Shown: positions 50,331-63,872, counted from the stretch's first letter. The stretch: DNA of 64,000 nt from Corylus avellana (GCF_901000735.1 NC_081541.1:43704767-43768766), one strand, 5' to 3'. Numbers and translations are program-made. The notes: generated by a model from the letters alone, not told the origin.

Positions 50331-51107
50331 CAAACCAAAAGAAAACGAAAACACTGAATTATTTTTCGTTCTTCTCAAAACCAGTCGACAAAGACGCTTT
50401 CCCCATTCAAGAGAAATCCCACCCCATTGCTGCTCCGACGGCACAGCCGCTGCTTCTCCAGAAAAATACGCAAAACAATCTACTCCAAAACCACGAAGTG
50501 GCAATAAACCGAAAGATTTCCGAAAGCTACATATTTTCTGATACCTCAACTAAAATTCCAACTAACAAAAAATCAAATGCAAATTAATTTTCCAAACGCC
50601 ACAATATTTTCAAGATTCACGCCCTAAGATCGAACACAGTAAAAAAAAACCACAAAATTACTCACAAAAGAAAAAAACTATCCAAGCCCATTAAATTCCT
50701 ATAATGAAAACGTAAAAACCAACAAAATTATGTTTATGGGAATCAAAATCACAAAGACCATCGGTGGTGGAGCAATGGCGGAACCAGTGGAGGAGACTCA
50801 GCTTCGAGTGAAACCAAAAAGGTAAAGTAAAAAGAGTTTTTATTTATTTATTTATTTTTTAATTTCTTCAGATTTGGTTATGTTTATTTTTCCAAATCAC
50901 AACTCTTTACACCCCCGAACAAAACGACAAATGGCCGCGGATAAAGACACCAATCCAGTGGGCCCAAAGCTCTCTCTCACACACGTGTGGGCTGGGCCCA
51001 GATTTGCATTTACCGAGGCCGAAAGGGGTTGACGGCCTTCCGTCAGTGTACCGTTAATCGGCACTAACGTCCGGCTTCGTATCAGCGAAACCCGTAACGG
51101 CAGGAGA

Positions 51108-51116
51108 TTTTGGCGG
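51108..51116 (+). promoter_or_regulatory. E2F-like site TTTTGGCGG upstream of RBR
   Basis: TTTTGGCGG inside GATTTTGGCGGTAAAA matches the TTT(C/G)(C/G)CG(C/G)-type E2F/DP binding consensus. It lies in the shared upstream region of PIG-M and RBR. Confidence 0.5.
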
Positions 51117-51227
51117 TAAAAAAAGAACCTACCCTCTACGACGTGTCGCACCCCGATTGGCCCTCCATGCATGTATATGCGTACGGCATGGCCATGATGA
51201 TGGTTATATGCACATGCCCATGCTGTT

Positions 51228-51235
51228 TTTCCCGC
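51228..51235 (+). promoter_or_regulatory. E2F site TTTCCCGC upstream of RBR
   Basis: A perfect TTTCCCGC core (TTTTTCCCGCGCG), about 650 bases before the RBR start codon and close to the likely transcription start. RBR genes are known E2F targets in plants. Confidence 0.6.
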
Positions 51236-51885
51236 GCGACCACACGGAGGGTTTTCCCCCAAAAAGAGTCCCAATAGAAGAGTGTTTGAGAGAGAGAAAG
51301 AGAGAAACATAGGGTTGAGAGCTCAAAAGGTTTCTGCGATTTCGTTTTCGATCTGACGAAAACACCGTCGTTTCGTGGGGTTTCTTCTTGGCTGGATCTG
51401 TAGGGTTATTGTGTTGAGATCAGGAAGAGAGATCTAACAAAAGTCGTAAGCTTTTTTCTTTTTATTTTTCAATCTTTATTTAATTTTTTTTAGTGTTTTT
51501 GAGATATCAGTTTGGTATTTTGTCGTTGTTCGCTTCGCTAATTGCTCGTTAATGTGAATTATTTGAAGAAATCATGCCCTAATTGCTATTTTTTTTTTTT
51601 AATAATTTGGAAGTGAAATTCTCTTTATTTTTTTTTTCTTGGGTGGAGAAAGCAAAAAAAAGTGCTTTCTATATGCTAATTCAACCGTACCTTAGTTCTT
51701 TTTTCAGAAATTGTTTTGTGAGTTTGAGTTTCAGGGTTTTGGGGTTCAGATTGATTCAAAGAAATTTAATCTTGTGTTCTAAAAATCTATGTTTGCGGCA
51801 ACTGTAAACTGAAATGAGCAATTCTTTGGTTTTTAGGTTTGATTTTAGTGCATCATTGGCTTAGATTGGATCTCCTAGGGTTTGG

Positions 51886-54800
51886 ATGAGTCCATCTTCA
51901 CTGGTGAAGATGGAAGATGCTAATCCTATGGATGCAACAACCGACAATTCCCATCTCGGTAGCTTCAGTGTGGACTCACCTGAAGCTCGATTCAATGAGT
52001 TCTGCAAGGTTTTGTTTTTTATCCTTTTGCTCCTTATTATCAATGTTATTTAAATTTTTATTAATTGTTCTTAGTTCTAGTGCACATTTTTGGTTTGTCT
52101 TATTTTCCAAAAGACGGGTTTCTGTGAATTAAATGTGGGTTTTGATGACAGAATGGATTGTCATTGGATGAGAACACTTGTTCAAAAGCTATGAAGCTGT
52201 TCAATGATACTAAACACCTTCTACTGACAAATATTTCGGCTATTGGAAATGGAGTGGTACATTTTGTTGCTCTCTTTTCTCCTGTTCATGTGGAAATTGG
52301 GAGAAAGAAAGACTGTTATGTGAGCTAATCAAATGGTGTATGTCTGTTGCAGCCTGATGAAGCATTTAGGTTTTGGTTTGCGTTTGTTCTATATTCTGTG
52401 AAAAGGCTAAGCGAGAAGAATGGAGATAGTGAGCAGCAAGGGTGTGATGAGAATGGGGTTACCTTGTGCCAGATATTGAGAGTTGCAAAGCTGAAGTATG
52501 TTTCCAGTCTTGCAGATTTCCTTTTTCACTTTTTAATTATTTTTCCCGGTGATTGATTGCTTTCTTTCTTTTCTGTTTATTATTGTCTTCTTATTTTGTG
52601 TTTTGCAGCCTTGTGGAGTTCTTCAAGGAGCTTCCACAGTTTCTTGTTAAGGCTGGTCCAATTTTGAGTGATCTATATGGTGCAGATTGGGAGAACAGAC
52701 TTGAGGTATTAATGTGACAGAGAATTATGTTTATATTTTAAGAGGGCTGTGTCAATATGCGTCTATTTCTGTACAGTTTCTTTTTTTTTTTTTTTTTTGA
52801 GTTTGTTTCATGGTTTTGCATTCATTGTTCTCCAATCAGGCTAAGGAGTTGCAGGCCAATTTTGTGCACATGAGTCTTCTTAGCAAGTGAGTGTCCTTTC
52901 TTTCATATCTTTTTTTTAAAGACGTCTTTAGTATTTGATGCATTATCAACTATTTGAGGAAAAACAAATGGTATCTTCCATTGAGTACATTACATAATCT
53001 TTTTTTAAGGGAAAAAAAGGTGTGTGCTGAAGTAGTGTGGAGGGAACTAGATAGCTCTGGATATAGTTTTTGATTTGTATTATGATTCGAAATTTCTTGC
53101 AAATATTAGGGTTGGTGGTATAATCTTGTTTTGCCATGTGAGCTTGTCAAATGCTATATTTTCAGTTCAGTGATTGGATTTTTATTTATTTATTTATTTT
53201 TATTAATATTAAGATATTTCTGTCACTCCTAGTCAATGTGTCATAGATTACTAAAATCTATCTGAGGTAAATGCGGGGTGGTGAAGACCGGTTGTTATTA
53301 TGAGAGCTCTAGACATTCTATGGAGGGGACTAGATAGCTCTTTAGTTGTGGTGTTTTATTCTTAATGTGATTCAATGGAGAAGGTTATATTGACGTTGCT
53401 CAAGCAAGGGAGATCTGCATTTTTAGACTAAATAGAATGTATATTATAGTCCATATTATTTATCATATCTACTGATCAATGTGATTATACTTGTAAAAAA
53501 AATTTACCATATGATTCTGATGTCACATTTGAATTTTCATTGTGTATATAGTGAAACTTTCTTATGTTGCTGTAAGCAACTGCATTTTCATTACTTTCTC
53601 TCGATTATTTTTCTAGTTTTTATATAAATGGCATCATAATCTTATACATTAATGGTACAAGGTACTACTTACGTGCATACCGGGAGTTCTTCTTGACAAG
53701 TGATGCAAAAACTGATAATCAGTTGGCTGTTGCTACTGCTGGTTATGTCTCAGACTACCATCGGTTTGGATGGTTGCTGTTTTTGGCACTTCGTGCACAT
53801 GTATTCAGCCGTTTTATGGACTTGGTTACTTGCACAAATGGTTTGGTTTCCATATTGGTGAGTTCCATTCCTGCATTACTCAATTCCATTGCCTAATAAA
53901 GCACTGGGATGGTGGTCTGGTTGTGTTTTTCATCTTTTTTAAATGAATAGGAATGTTCATTGCCGCAAGTGTAGAATTTGTAGAATAAACTGAAAACTTG
54001 AAGAATTGTTATATCATGCCGCATTGATAATGTTCTTTCGGCTACACTTTTTCCTTTGTCCTTTTAGAAAATTGTGTAGTAGTAAAGTGAAGAACAAGGT
54101 TGCGCCCCTCTACGCGTTTTGATAAGAATGTTTTCTTACTGCTTACTGAAATCTGTGACAGGCTATCTTAATTATTCATGTTCCTGTTCGCTTCAGAAAT
54201 TTCAAGCTCCATGAGTCTCGCTTTGGTAAATTTCTTTTGCTATTTTTCTAGATTTTATTAGAATATTTCTTCTTTTTCTTCCCAGGAAAAGGAGGTACTT
54301 TTTTTGTTTTTTTTCAATTACTCATTGCCTTCTGCAATTTGATCCCTTCTTTATTCCTTCTTAAAATTTCTGGGAAGGGGTTAGATTTTGGCATTCTTCA
54401 TTCTGCACTGATTTTTTTGAGTTATGGTTCAGTTATGAAAGAAGGGAAATGTATGGACATCCTTGCATCACTTTGCAACATGCATAACACCTCAGAAGAT
54501 GAGTTGAGGGAAACAATGGAAAAGGCGAATAATTTAATAGCAGATATTTTGAAGAAAACGCCACACCCAGCATCTGAGTGTAGGGGTGAAAACATGGAGA
54601 ACATCGATGCAGGTTATTGAAAATTTTCCTACACATAACGTATATGTTTATAGCTATGGATTTTGTAATTTAGGGTATAGAGGTTCATTTAGTTACACTT
54701 CTGAAATTCTGATACTCATGCAGATGGTTTGACATATTTTGAAGATCTACTGGAGGACTCATCTTTGTCATCCAGTTTAGATATTTTGGAAAAGGATTAT

Positions 54801-57800
54801 GGTGATGCAATTCGTAGCAAGGGTGAGCTGGATGAGAGGGTGTTCATTAATGATGAGGACAGCATACTTGGTTCAGAAAGCTTGTCTGGAGGTGCTCTGA
54901 ACACAACTGGTGTCAAGGTATGTTTTCAATGGACTACGTTGTTTAAAATTAATGTAGTTGTGCATATATTTTTCACTGCTTCTCTTTTGTGTAGTGGAAA
55001 AATAGTTCAGTAGTGATATTTCTTCTGTTTTCTACAGAGGAAATTTGATTCGATAGCATCACCAGCTAAGACAATTACAAGTCCACTCTCTCCCCAGCGC
55101 TCTCCTGCATCTCATGCAAATGGAATTCTTGGTGGTTCTAATTCAAAGGTGGCAGCTACACCTGTGAGCACCGCAATGACAACTGCAAAGTGGCTTCGGA
55201 CTGTCATTTCTCCACTTCCATCAAAACCCTCAGCAGAGCTGGAGCGTTTCCTGGCATCATGTGATAGGGATGTAACTGATGATGTAATACGCAGGGCACA
55301 TATAATACTGCAGGCTATATTTCCAAATAGTGGTCTTGGAGAACGTTGTGTGACTGGAAATTTGCAAAATGCAAACCTTAAGGACAACATCTGGGCAGAA
55401 CAACGAAAACTTGAAGCACTCAAGTTATATTATAGGGTATTGGAAGCAATGTGTAGAGCAGAGGCCCAAATATTGCATGCAACTAATTTGACCTCTTTGT
55501 TAACTAATGAGAGGTTCCACAGATGTATGCTTGCCTGTTCTGCCGAACTAGTTCTGGCAACACATAAGACTGTCACAATGTTGTTTCCCGCGGTGTTAGA
55601 GAGGACTGGCATTACAGCTTTTGATCTTAGCAAGGTCATAGAGAGTTTCATTAGACATGAGGAATCTCTCCCGAGAGAATTGAGGCGACATTTGAATTCA
55701 TTGGAAGAACGACTTTTGGAGAGCATGGTATGGGAAAAGGGTTCCTCTATGTATAATTCTTTGATAGTTGCAAGGCCTACTCTCTCTGCAGAAATAAATC
55801 GTCTTGGATTACTGGCAGAACCAATGCCATCTTTAGATGCAATTGCCACACACATTAAATTTTCTTGTGGAGGGGTGCCCCCCGTGCCTTCTTTGCAGAA
55901 GCATGAGACTTCACCAGGTAGTGGTTTCTTTGCTTTTGTCTAAAACTTTTATCGAGTGTGCAAAGTAGTTGCAAATCTAGCTTTAAACTCTTTGCAGTGC
56001 ATAATGTTTATGCCTTACTTCCAATCTAAACTATGTCTGGGCATTCATTGAAGTAGTTGGAATACCTTCATTTTGTTTAAATAAAATATTAGTTTGATTT
56101 TTAATTAACATATATACTGTATTTTTACTATTTTTATTCAGGTCAGAATGGGGATATCAAGTCTCCAAAGAGACTCTGCACAGATTATCGAAGTGTATTG
56201 GTAGAGAGGAATTCCTTTGCATCACCAGTCAAGGATCGCCTCCTGGCCTTCAGTAACCTTAAATCAAAGCTGCCGCCACCTCCTTTGCAGTCTGCGTTTG
56301 CTAGGTACTATTTGATGTAGATGTGAGCAGGAAATGGTGAATTTTTTTGTCTTTTCTTGTAGGAAGTGGTGAATGTACTTTTTGGTCTTTACGTCAGTTT
56401 ATTCTATGGCTATTCTATAACTAGGGGTTCTGCATTTGATATTCATGTGTGCAGCCCAACTCGGCCAAATCCGGGTGGTGGAGGAGAGACATGTGCAGAA
56501 ACTGGAATCAATATATTCTTTAGCAAGGTATTAGGCACACTTACGATGAAAATTGTCACTTGATATTAACTCAAGAGTCTAAGAGAACTTTCCTGTTGGG
56601 TGTATCATGGATATGTCCAAGGTTTTGGAGGCAATTTGTCTCCCTGTCCTGTAGAGACACTCTAAAGGCGGAATGTATCCTGTAATGCTTTTGTGCTATT
56701 GTGCTGTGTCTGTGTTTAAAAATGTACCATTTTTATAGTTGAACAAACGAAGTAAAACAGTAATCATCTGTTCCTGTCATGAGTCGTACTTGTGGATTTG
56801 CCACCTGGCCTCACTTTCTGTATTTAGTTAAGAATCAATTCCTCGACTGTAGTTTGTCTTTTTAGTTTCATTAACAGTACTTATCGTGTACTTGTGCTTC
56901 CTAGATTACCAAGTTGGCTGCTGTCAGAATCAGTGGTATGGTTGAAAGGCTACAACTATCTCAGCAGATTAGGGAGAATGTCTACTGTCTTTGTCAACAA
57001 ATACTAAGTCAGCGGACGTCTCTATTTTTTAACCGCCACATTGACCAAATCATCCTTTGTTGTTTCTATGGAGTTGCAAAGGTTTGCTTCGATCAACTTG
57101 TGAGAGTTTTTGGGCTGCTTTTCAATCATTTTCCTTTTTTCTTACTCGCTATGTTCTGGCCTGCAGATATCTCAACTAACCCTGACCTTTAGGGAAATTA
57201 TTTACAATTATAGGAAGCAACCACAATGTAAACCACAAGTTTTCCGCAGTGTGTTTGTTGATTGGCCATCAGCACGGCGCAATGGAGTATGTCGCCTAAT
57301 CTCTGTTTAACTGTTGGTTTTCTAGATAAGTTTTAACGCTCTGAATGTTTTGGAAACAGAGAACAGCACAGGAACATGTTGATATCATTACATTTTACAA
57401 TGTAATATTTATTCCTGCTGTAAAGTCACTGCTGGTTGAGCTCGGCCCTGCTGGAACAACTATAAAAACTAACCGAGTTCCTGAAGTCAACAATAATAAT
57501 GATGGTATGCTATTGTTTCAAATTTATATGTAATTTGGAGTCCTTTGCAATTGCCGTCCTGCTAGCCATTACCTGATATGCTTCTTTTGTCTTTCCGGGC
57601 TGGTTAGCTCAATGTCCTGGATCACCTAAAATATCTCCTTTTCCAAGTCTCCCCGATATGTCGCCAAAGAAAGTATCAGCAGCACACAATGTATACGTCT
57701 CTCCGTTGCGATCATCTAAGGTACTTGTATATTTCTTTAGTATTTGTATTTGGACGCTTTGCTCCTTTGTTTTGTTCTCTTCTTTTTCAAATTAGTCGAC

Positions 57801-58910
57801 CTCACATGTTGACAAGCCTGCTAGAGCAAAGGACGAAAGGCATATGAAGAAAGTATTATTCTTCATGTTGCTGCCTTGTGACCTTAGCCCCCTCAAAGGG
57901 CATAATTTACTTTTAAATTATTGATCCTTGATCAATTTGTGCTGTGTGAAGAAATGAGCATTGCTCTTTTACTGCATTTTTCCTCGACCATATATGCTTA
58001 GGTTCTGGAGCTGTCTGTATCTGTTTAGTGAAGTTTTGTTTTCGTAGTGCATGTGGTATCCTGGATTGGGCCCTCTCGAGGTTTCCCTGTTTCAGTGTTG
58101 TCCCCTCAAAAAGAGAGTATGGTTTCTTTCAGGGGTAGGCCATAAGTAATTGTGAATCATTCAGGAACATGGTTGCTTCTGTAGCCCTGCATTTCCCCAT
58201 TTGAAGAAGACCATGTTACTGTTTCTTAATAGACCATGGTCAATTGGGCCTCATTTTATTTGACCTTCACTGTTCTTTGCATGCAACTTGGTATGCTAAC
58301 AGGGATAACTTCACTTATTTCTTTTGGGTCAATATGATCTCCAACTTCCTTTTGGTGATTGTGATGATGATTCTTACCCAAAAAGGATTATGATTATAAT
58401 GATGTAGTGAATGTGATCTCAACGCATAAACTTGACATCAAAGGAAGTTGAATTGCTGAAGTGCTCTGTTCTTAGTAGCTATGCATCCTTGGACTTATCA
58501 GTTCCATATATTGAGATTAAAATTTGAATTACATCTACAGATGGATGCTTTAATCTCACATAGCTCAAAAAGCTACTATGCTTGCGTTGGAGAGAGTACT
58601 CATGCATATCAGAGCCCTTCAAAAGACCTGAGCGCCATCAATAACCGCTTGAATGGGTATGCTTTTTCTATATGCCTTCCAACTTCTTAGGTTTGAGGAA
58701 AACCTTATCCTTCTGTGCTACATCAACCATATGCTCATCTGCATTCGTTTTTTCTTCAGTACCCGAAAGCTCAGAGGAACGTTAAACTTTGATGATGTTG
58801 ACGTTGGCTTGGTTAGTGATTCTATGGTGGCCAATAGCCTCTACCTTCAAAATGGGAGTTGTGCATCCTCATCAGGTGCACCAGTGAAGTCTGAGCAACC
58901 AGACTCATAA
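51886..58910 (+). CDS. RBR1: Retinoblastoma-related protein (RBR)
   Basis: RBR is the plant Rb orthologue: it represses E2F/DP targets, controls G1/S entry and asymmetric division, and binds LxCxE partners. Eighteen coding exons join in phase to 1028 residues: 51886-52008, 52152-52256, 52353-52495, 52609-52705, 52840-52886, 53662-53857, 54162-54225, 54433-54612, 54724-54917, 55038-55917, 56142-56304, 56455-56527, 56905-57081, 57167-57286, 57360-57504, 57608-57720, 58541-58656, 58760-58910. The N-terminal Rb domain covers about 1-300 ([20 protein letters not shown]). Pocket A is about 431-635, all in exon 10 ([20 protein letters not shown] to [13 protein letters not shown]). Pocket B is about 735-900 ([36 protein letters not shown]). 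Many S/T-P sites ([25 protein letters not shown]) fit CDK control. A 5' UTR intron precedes the ATG exon. No lesions. Confidence 0.97.
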
Positions 58911-60452
58911 TTCCACGGGCAGTGTCCCTGCATGTAAATTCTAATTACTCTGATTCTCCACATTTAAATCTATACTTGTTAAGCTTGTGACAAAGGGGTC
59001 TTGTACGTGCGGTTGTTTAGTACAGAATGCCGCCACAAACCCCCGTGTGCTTATGTAAGTTAGGTACGGAGCTCGGAAAAAAAATGTAGTTGCTTTTGAT
59101 TCACTAATCTAATAAAATTTGTTTTTAGCTTATTGTAGTATTCTTCAGTCACTTCGTCAATTACTCGGAAGTTAACTATCAAGGGCTATGGTGACGCTCA
59201 GGTGAAATAGCTATAATTGGTCTTTTCAGCTTATCTTTTTCTCATAATAATAAAATAATAATAATAATAATAATAATGACAAGGGCTGCTCACACCGTAA
59301 TCTTGAGCCTGGTTGGACTCTTTGTCTTTCGCTTCACAATTTTCAATTATGAACAACCTTTTCAATTAAAGCCATTCCATTTCAAGTGAAATGGAGACTA
59401 AAAAATTTAGGTTGAGATAGAGACTAAAATTTTGCTGAATAAGAACCATTCCATTTTGAATGAAATTAAGAGGAATAACAGCATCTAGCAGTGAACAGGG
59501 TGTCACTTTTTTTCCCCGAACATCCTCAAGACCTTTAGTTGCTTATCACGCTAGAAGCAAAAAACTTTTCCCTTTGCGAGGACAAGGTTTGTCAAACCCA
59601 ACATGGATTTTCATGTCGAATATCCAAGCGTCATTTGGGACACGTAGCGGACATCCCGTAGGAGTGGTCTACACGTACTAATGCATTTAATGAGGGATGG
59701 TACTCAATGTCAAAAGGCGCGCTTAATTCGCAATGAAGGAAATTTGAAATGAGTAAAACGAATTCCAAGGTCATTAAATTCTCGCGTCCTATCATTTTTA
59801 ACAAGAAGCAAACGAATGAGAGAATTAAGGGGGTAACTATTGGGTCAAGGTTTGGCTCCGGCCTAGTAACCGCCAAACCTAGCCACCTCCAAGCAAGCAT
59901 AGGTCTCGGGTACGCATGTCAAATGCTCCCAAAGGCCCATAACCAAGGCCCGCGTTGGAGCTATCAAAGCGGTCTAGTGGCTTGTAATTGTAAATATCAG
60001 CCCCGAAACTTCAAAGCTACACATGTCAAATCCCTTGAACAAGCTACGTCCCCGATGCACATCCTCTCCCAGAACAAACCTTCGAAATCAAGGTCCATCA
60101 ACGACGGTTAAATCAGCAAGTACAATGAGTTTGATTCCCCCTGGCCCGTACGCTACGAGTCCCTCAACAAAGTCCATCGTTACCTTCAGGTCCGCAAGTA
60201 AAGTTCACAAGTCCTCACTACAAGTGAAAGCGGGTGTCCAATCAAGGAAAATAAGCTGTCACCTTACAGTAGGATTCTGTCAAATTTTCACCCCGTTATT
60301 TATTATCAACATGAGAGCCATGCCAACGGTACGAAGGACAAATGGAATTATTCAAGACCGTCCCTTTCCCAATCTCTATAAGACACGTGTCAATGTCCTA
60401 AAAAAGAGGGATCTGAATCTCAAGGATTAGAGGTAGGAAGGAAATATAAGGA

Positions 60453-60494
<42 letters not shown>

Positions 60495-61260
60495 ACTTTT
60501 GATCATTGAAATTGCCTTGAACACATTGTAACAAAGAAGAGATTTTTTTTTTTTAAAAAAAAAAAATTGTAAAAGAAAAGAGATATAATGAAAGATTTCA
60601 TTGGCTCCCCTTCTTAAATTGAATCGAATTCCCTTTCCTTGAAATTAACCAAACAATGCATTTCTGCTATTTTTTGGCTTTCCAAGCCAGTGGCCGACAA
60701 ACTGTTTGAACAATATAGGTCACCGAGTAATTGGTTAAGGAAGATATTCGCATCATTACCCCTTATAATTCCTAGGAAAATTTCATCCGCCATAACCTTT
60801 TTTCGCTAAAAAAAATAAAAATAAAAATAACCTTTGTGGAGGTACAGAGCATATAGCATTGATAAATATCAGGTGAGGCTGAGTATATGACTGTTGTTTC
60901 ATTGTTTATTTTTCTGAAACTGTTTTGATAATTAGCACTTTACTTCAACTAGTTCGAATATTTATTTCTCCCTTCTTTTGGGGCAAATTACTTATTAATT
61001 AAAAAAGCGACTGTGTGACGTGCAGGCTCAATCCTGTGATAATTAAGATGTAACATATCTTAGGTGCTCACTCTACTTTATCTTGACCCAACTAATTATG
61101 CTACAACTACAAGCCTTCAAACTAGTAATAGCTTTATTATTATTATTATTATTACTATTATTATTATTATTATTGACGATGTGGAATACTCAATCGTCCC
61201 TCCTCCTTTTGGCATTTCGCTTTTAGTTTTTTTAGTTTTTTAAGTTTTTTTAGTTTTTGT
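58911..61260. other. RBR 3' flank and repeat-rich intergenic DNA
   Basis: The RBR 3' UTR probably extends to about 59150. Then follow a (TAA) microsatellite (59248-59277), an unrecognised stretch with weak frames (59460-60430), a (GA)n-G10 tract at 60462-60494, a T-A palindrome at 60543-60567 and a TTA/TTG-type triplet run at 61132-61174. The 59.5-60.5 kb part could be an old LTR retrotransposon remnant, but I could not define ends or coding domains. Confidence 0.4.
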
Positions 61261-61309
61261 ATTTTTTTTTTTGGTAGTCTTAGTTAAGTTTGACGATTAC
61301 ATTATTAAC

Positions 61310-61788
61310 TAGGGCGAAAATCTAGAATCGCAAACCGCTTTGCTAATGGCTAACCGCTAACCGCTTTCTTTTAAATATATATATATAGTTTTATTTTATA
61401 TATATATATATATTTATTTGTATGTTGTGTACAAGACTACAAGTGAAGTGATGATTTACAAGAATTGTTGTAATTTTATTTGTATTATATGTTGTGTAGA
61501 TTAGTAGAAAGGTGACCAACAAGGATTTTGATATATATCAATTTTTAATGCTAAAATGGCCATGAAAAGGAAAAAGAAAATGTTTAAAGTGAGCCCAAAA
61601 CCGGCAAAAAAAAAAGCTCAATAAAAGGCCCAAAAAAAAGTGGTTAGTAAAACAACGGTTATTCGGATGCGGTTAACCGCCTAGCGGTTAGTGGAGGCCG
61701 TTACTAACCGCCTAGGCGGTTGCAGTTAGCGGTTTTAGCCACTAACCGCTGGCTAAAACCGCTAACTGCAACTGTATTTTCACCCCTA
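61310..61788. mobile_element. hAT-type non-autonomous element, 479 bp
   Basis: The ends are inverted repeats (TAGGGCGAAAAT on the left against ATTTTCACCCCTA on the right). They are flanked by TTATTAAC (61302-61309) and TTATTCAC (61789-61796), a 7-of-8 match fitting an 8-bp hAT duplication. Subterminal regions are packed with the motif TAACCGC and its inverse GCGGTTA, more than ten times, as in transposase-binding subterminal repeats. The middle is AT-rich and non-coding. Confidence 0.8.
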
Positions 61789-62626
61789 TTATTCACATTC
61801 AATATCATTGAAATTTGTAATTTTTTTTTTTTATATATATATATTATATTTTACTTTTTAATTTTTTAATTTTTTTAATTTTAATTTTTTCCTTCGGTTG
61901 CTCCCTGTTGGAGGCATAGAATGTAAATAGTCGGATTCATAGTGTGTTTGCTCGGGAAACAGATGTAAAATGCACTAATTTGAACTTGGTTTTTTTGATA
62001 GAAGAGATTATTCAAGCTCTCTCTCTACCTTTTGCTTACAAAGAAAATGTCATATGAAATCCACGTTTTACCTCTTGTGCAACAAGCGAATCCCGACCAT
62101 AATTTTTATGAGAAATGTCATTTGTAATTTTAAGTGTGAAAATGAAAGTTACATTGATGTGAAATAATGAAATAAACATATTAACTCGTTAAAAATTCAA
62201 TAGTATTTTTCATGACGAGGAAGTAAGAATTTGAAAGTATATATAATATTTCTCAATTTTCATTACTTAAATAAATCACGACTCATTTTGTTTTGTTTTT
62301 TCTTTTTTCTTTTTAAGAAATGCTATATATTATATTTTTATTTTATAATGTTGATATAGTAGTACGAACTCAGCCCTGGATATTTTTTTTTTAATAAATA
62401 CTGATTCAATAGTTGATTGAGACTATCACATTAGTATTATGATATAGTTATGAAATAAATTTCTTAGATTCAAAAAGCTTATCGATCCAAGAAATTTTTT
62501 CTTTTATTGATTGATCGGTTTAAACATCAGCGTTCATCTTTTCTTTATCTATCAATTCCCCATCTGTTAGCAGCGAAATAGAGCGCCACTTGGTTAGACA
62601 TACCCACTCAAACCACCACTATAGAT

Positions 62627-63276
62627 TAGGGGTGTCAACTCGATCTCGGTTATTAGTCAACACCAGAATCGGGGTACCCAGTTTTTTTATTTTAGAAAAC
62701 CGAAATCGGAATCAGGTACCCGGTTATACAATAACCAGCCGGTTCCAGTTGGTACCCGATTATCCAAACCGGGTAACCGGTTTAAAAAAATTAATAATAA
62801 TAAATTCATTTTGGGCTTATTTTAGGTATTGGATCTAATTTTTGAACTTATTTTAGGTATTGGGTCTAATTTTTGTGCTTAATTTAACAATTTTTTGCTC
62901 ATTTTTTTAAAAACACAATTAGCATTTTTTTTTTTCCAATAAGTTGGGCTTTGTTGTGATTGTCCAAAAAAAAATTAAAAGATCCCAAAAAATCCTAAAA
63001 AAATCATTGTTTTTGGCTTTTTTGGCCTAAGAAATTAAATATCCAATGTTTAAAAAGTCATAAAACTTCATTGTTTAAAATTGCCCTTAAAATCCAATAT
63101 ATACAAATGCCATAAAAATTCAATGTTTAAAAATGCCCTAAAAAAATTAAAAATATATTATTTTATATACTCGGTTAACCGGAACCGGGTACTCAGTTAC
63201 CGGTTTTCTCCAACTAGTTTCAAAACCGGTTACTCGGTTACCGATTGGTACCTGATTTCCCGGTTTTACACCCCTT
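62627..63276. mobile_element. Second probable hAT-type element with ACCGG/GGTTACCG subterminal repeats
   Basis: Left end TAGGGGTGTCAACTC and right end GGTTTTACACCCCTT are imperfect inverted repeats. Subterminal regions on both sides are rich in GGTACCCGG, ACCGG and CGGTTAC motifs. The core is AT-rich with LTR-free filler. A target-site duplication was not clear. Confidence 0.65.
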
Positions 63277-63504
63277 CCACAGACATACATGTAGAAAAAA
63301 CACCAACTACCATGGATTAGAACTCATCCAAAATGCCTCCCCACCATCGTTATTGTGTACCGCCCCACATTTTATCCTAACCAAGCCACCAGTACCAAAC
63401 CATACGATTCGGAACTCGGAGTGGGGTGATAGCATATTTAGCTTTGGACGACGACGTTTCAACGTGTATATTTTCAAAAAAACTGCTTTCCTTAGAGAAA
63501 GGAA

Positions 63505-63630
63505 TGTTTGAGCCTGGGTTCGAAATTGAAATCTTAGACTAACTTGATAACCTAGTAACCAACTGCACCACACAAACTCCTGAAATCTGAGACTAACTTG
63601 ATAACCAAGTAACCAACTGCACCACACAGG
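63505..63630 (-). mobile_element. tRNA-derived SINE head with duplicated A-box unit
   Basis: The minus strand reads GTGTGGTGCAGTTGGTTAC (A box-like), then GTTATCAAGTTAGTCT and AATTTCGAACCCAGGCTC (B box-like). The A-box half is present twice in tandem: plus-strand units of about 53 bases at 63525-63577 and 63578-63630, 90% or more alike. It is not a functional tRNA: the spacing and acceptor stem do not fit. Confidence 0.6.
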
Positions 63631-63872
63631 CTCCACGCCATTTGGCTTGCCTAGTGACAGACTCCACGCCAGCCAACTGACAACAAGGATTATATAAAAC
63701 ATAATATTCTTTAATTTTGTTTTGAATCCTACAACAGAACCACCCCTCTCGAGCACTTTGATTTTCAAAATTGGTTACTAGCAATTTTAGAGAAATTGCC
63801 CTAGATCCTGATTCCTGCCGTCATTCGCAGCCAAATTCGGAGACCCATCGCAACTCCTCTTATCCTCCATCA

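Larger units (their letters stand above)
50331..51885. promoter_or_regulatory. Divergent upstream region of PIG-M and RBR, with RBR 5' UTR
   Basis: Between the two divergent genes lies about 1 kb of non-coding DNA. The RBR 5' UTR starts near 51250-51300, has a likely donor near 51446 (AAAAGTC then GTAAGC) and an acceptor near 51837 (TTTTTAG). A minus-strand frame of 137 codons at 50897-51310 crosses the promoter and is not a gene. Confidence 0.5.

Noticed and set aside
50897..51310. 137-codon minus-strand frame upstream of RBR
   Set aside because: It overlaps the RBR promoter and 5' UTR, has no recognisable domain and arises from GC-richer promoter DNA.
59749..60430. Overlapping 120- and 135-codon frames downstream of RBR
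   Set aside because: Low-complexity, no family motif; more likely decayed retrotransposon or chance.
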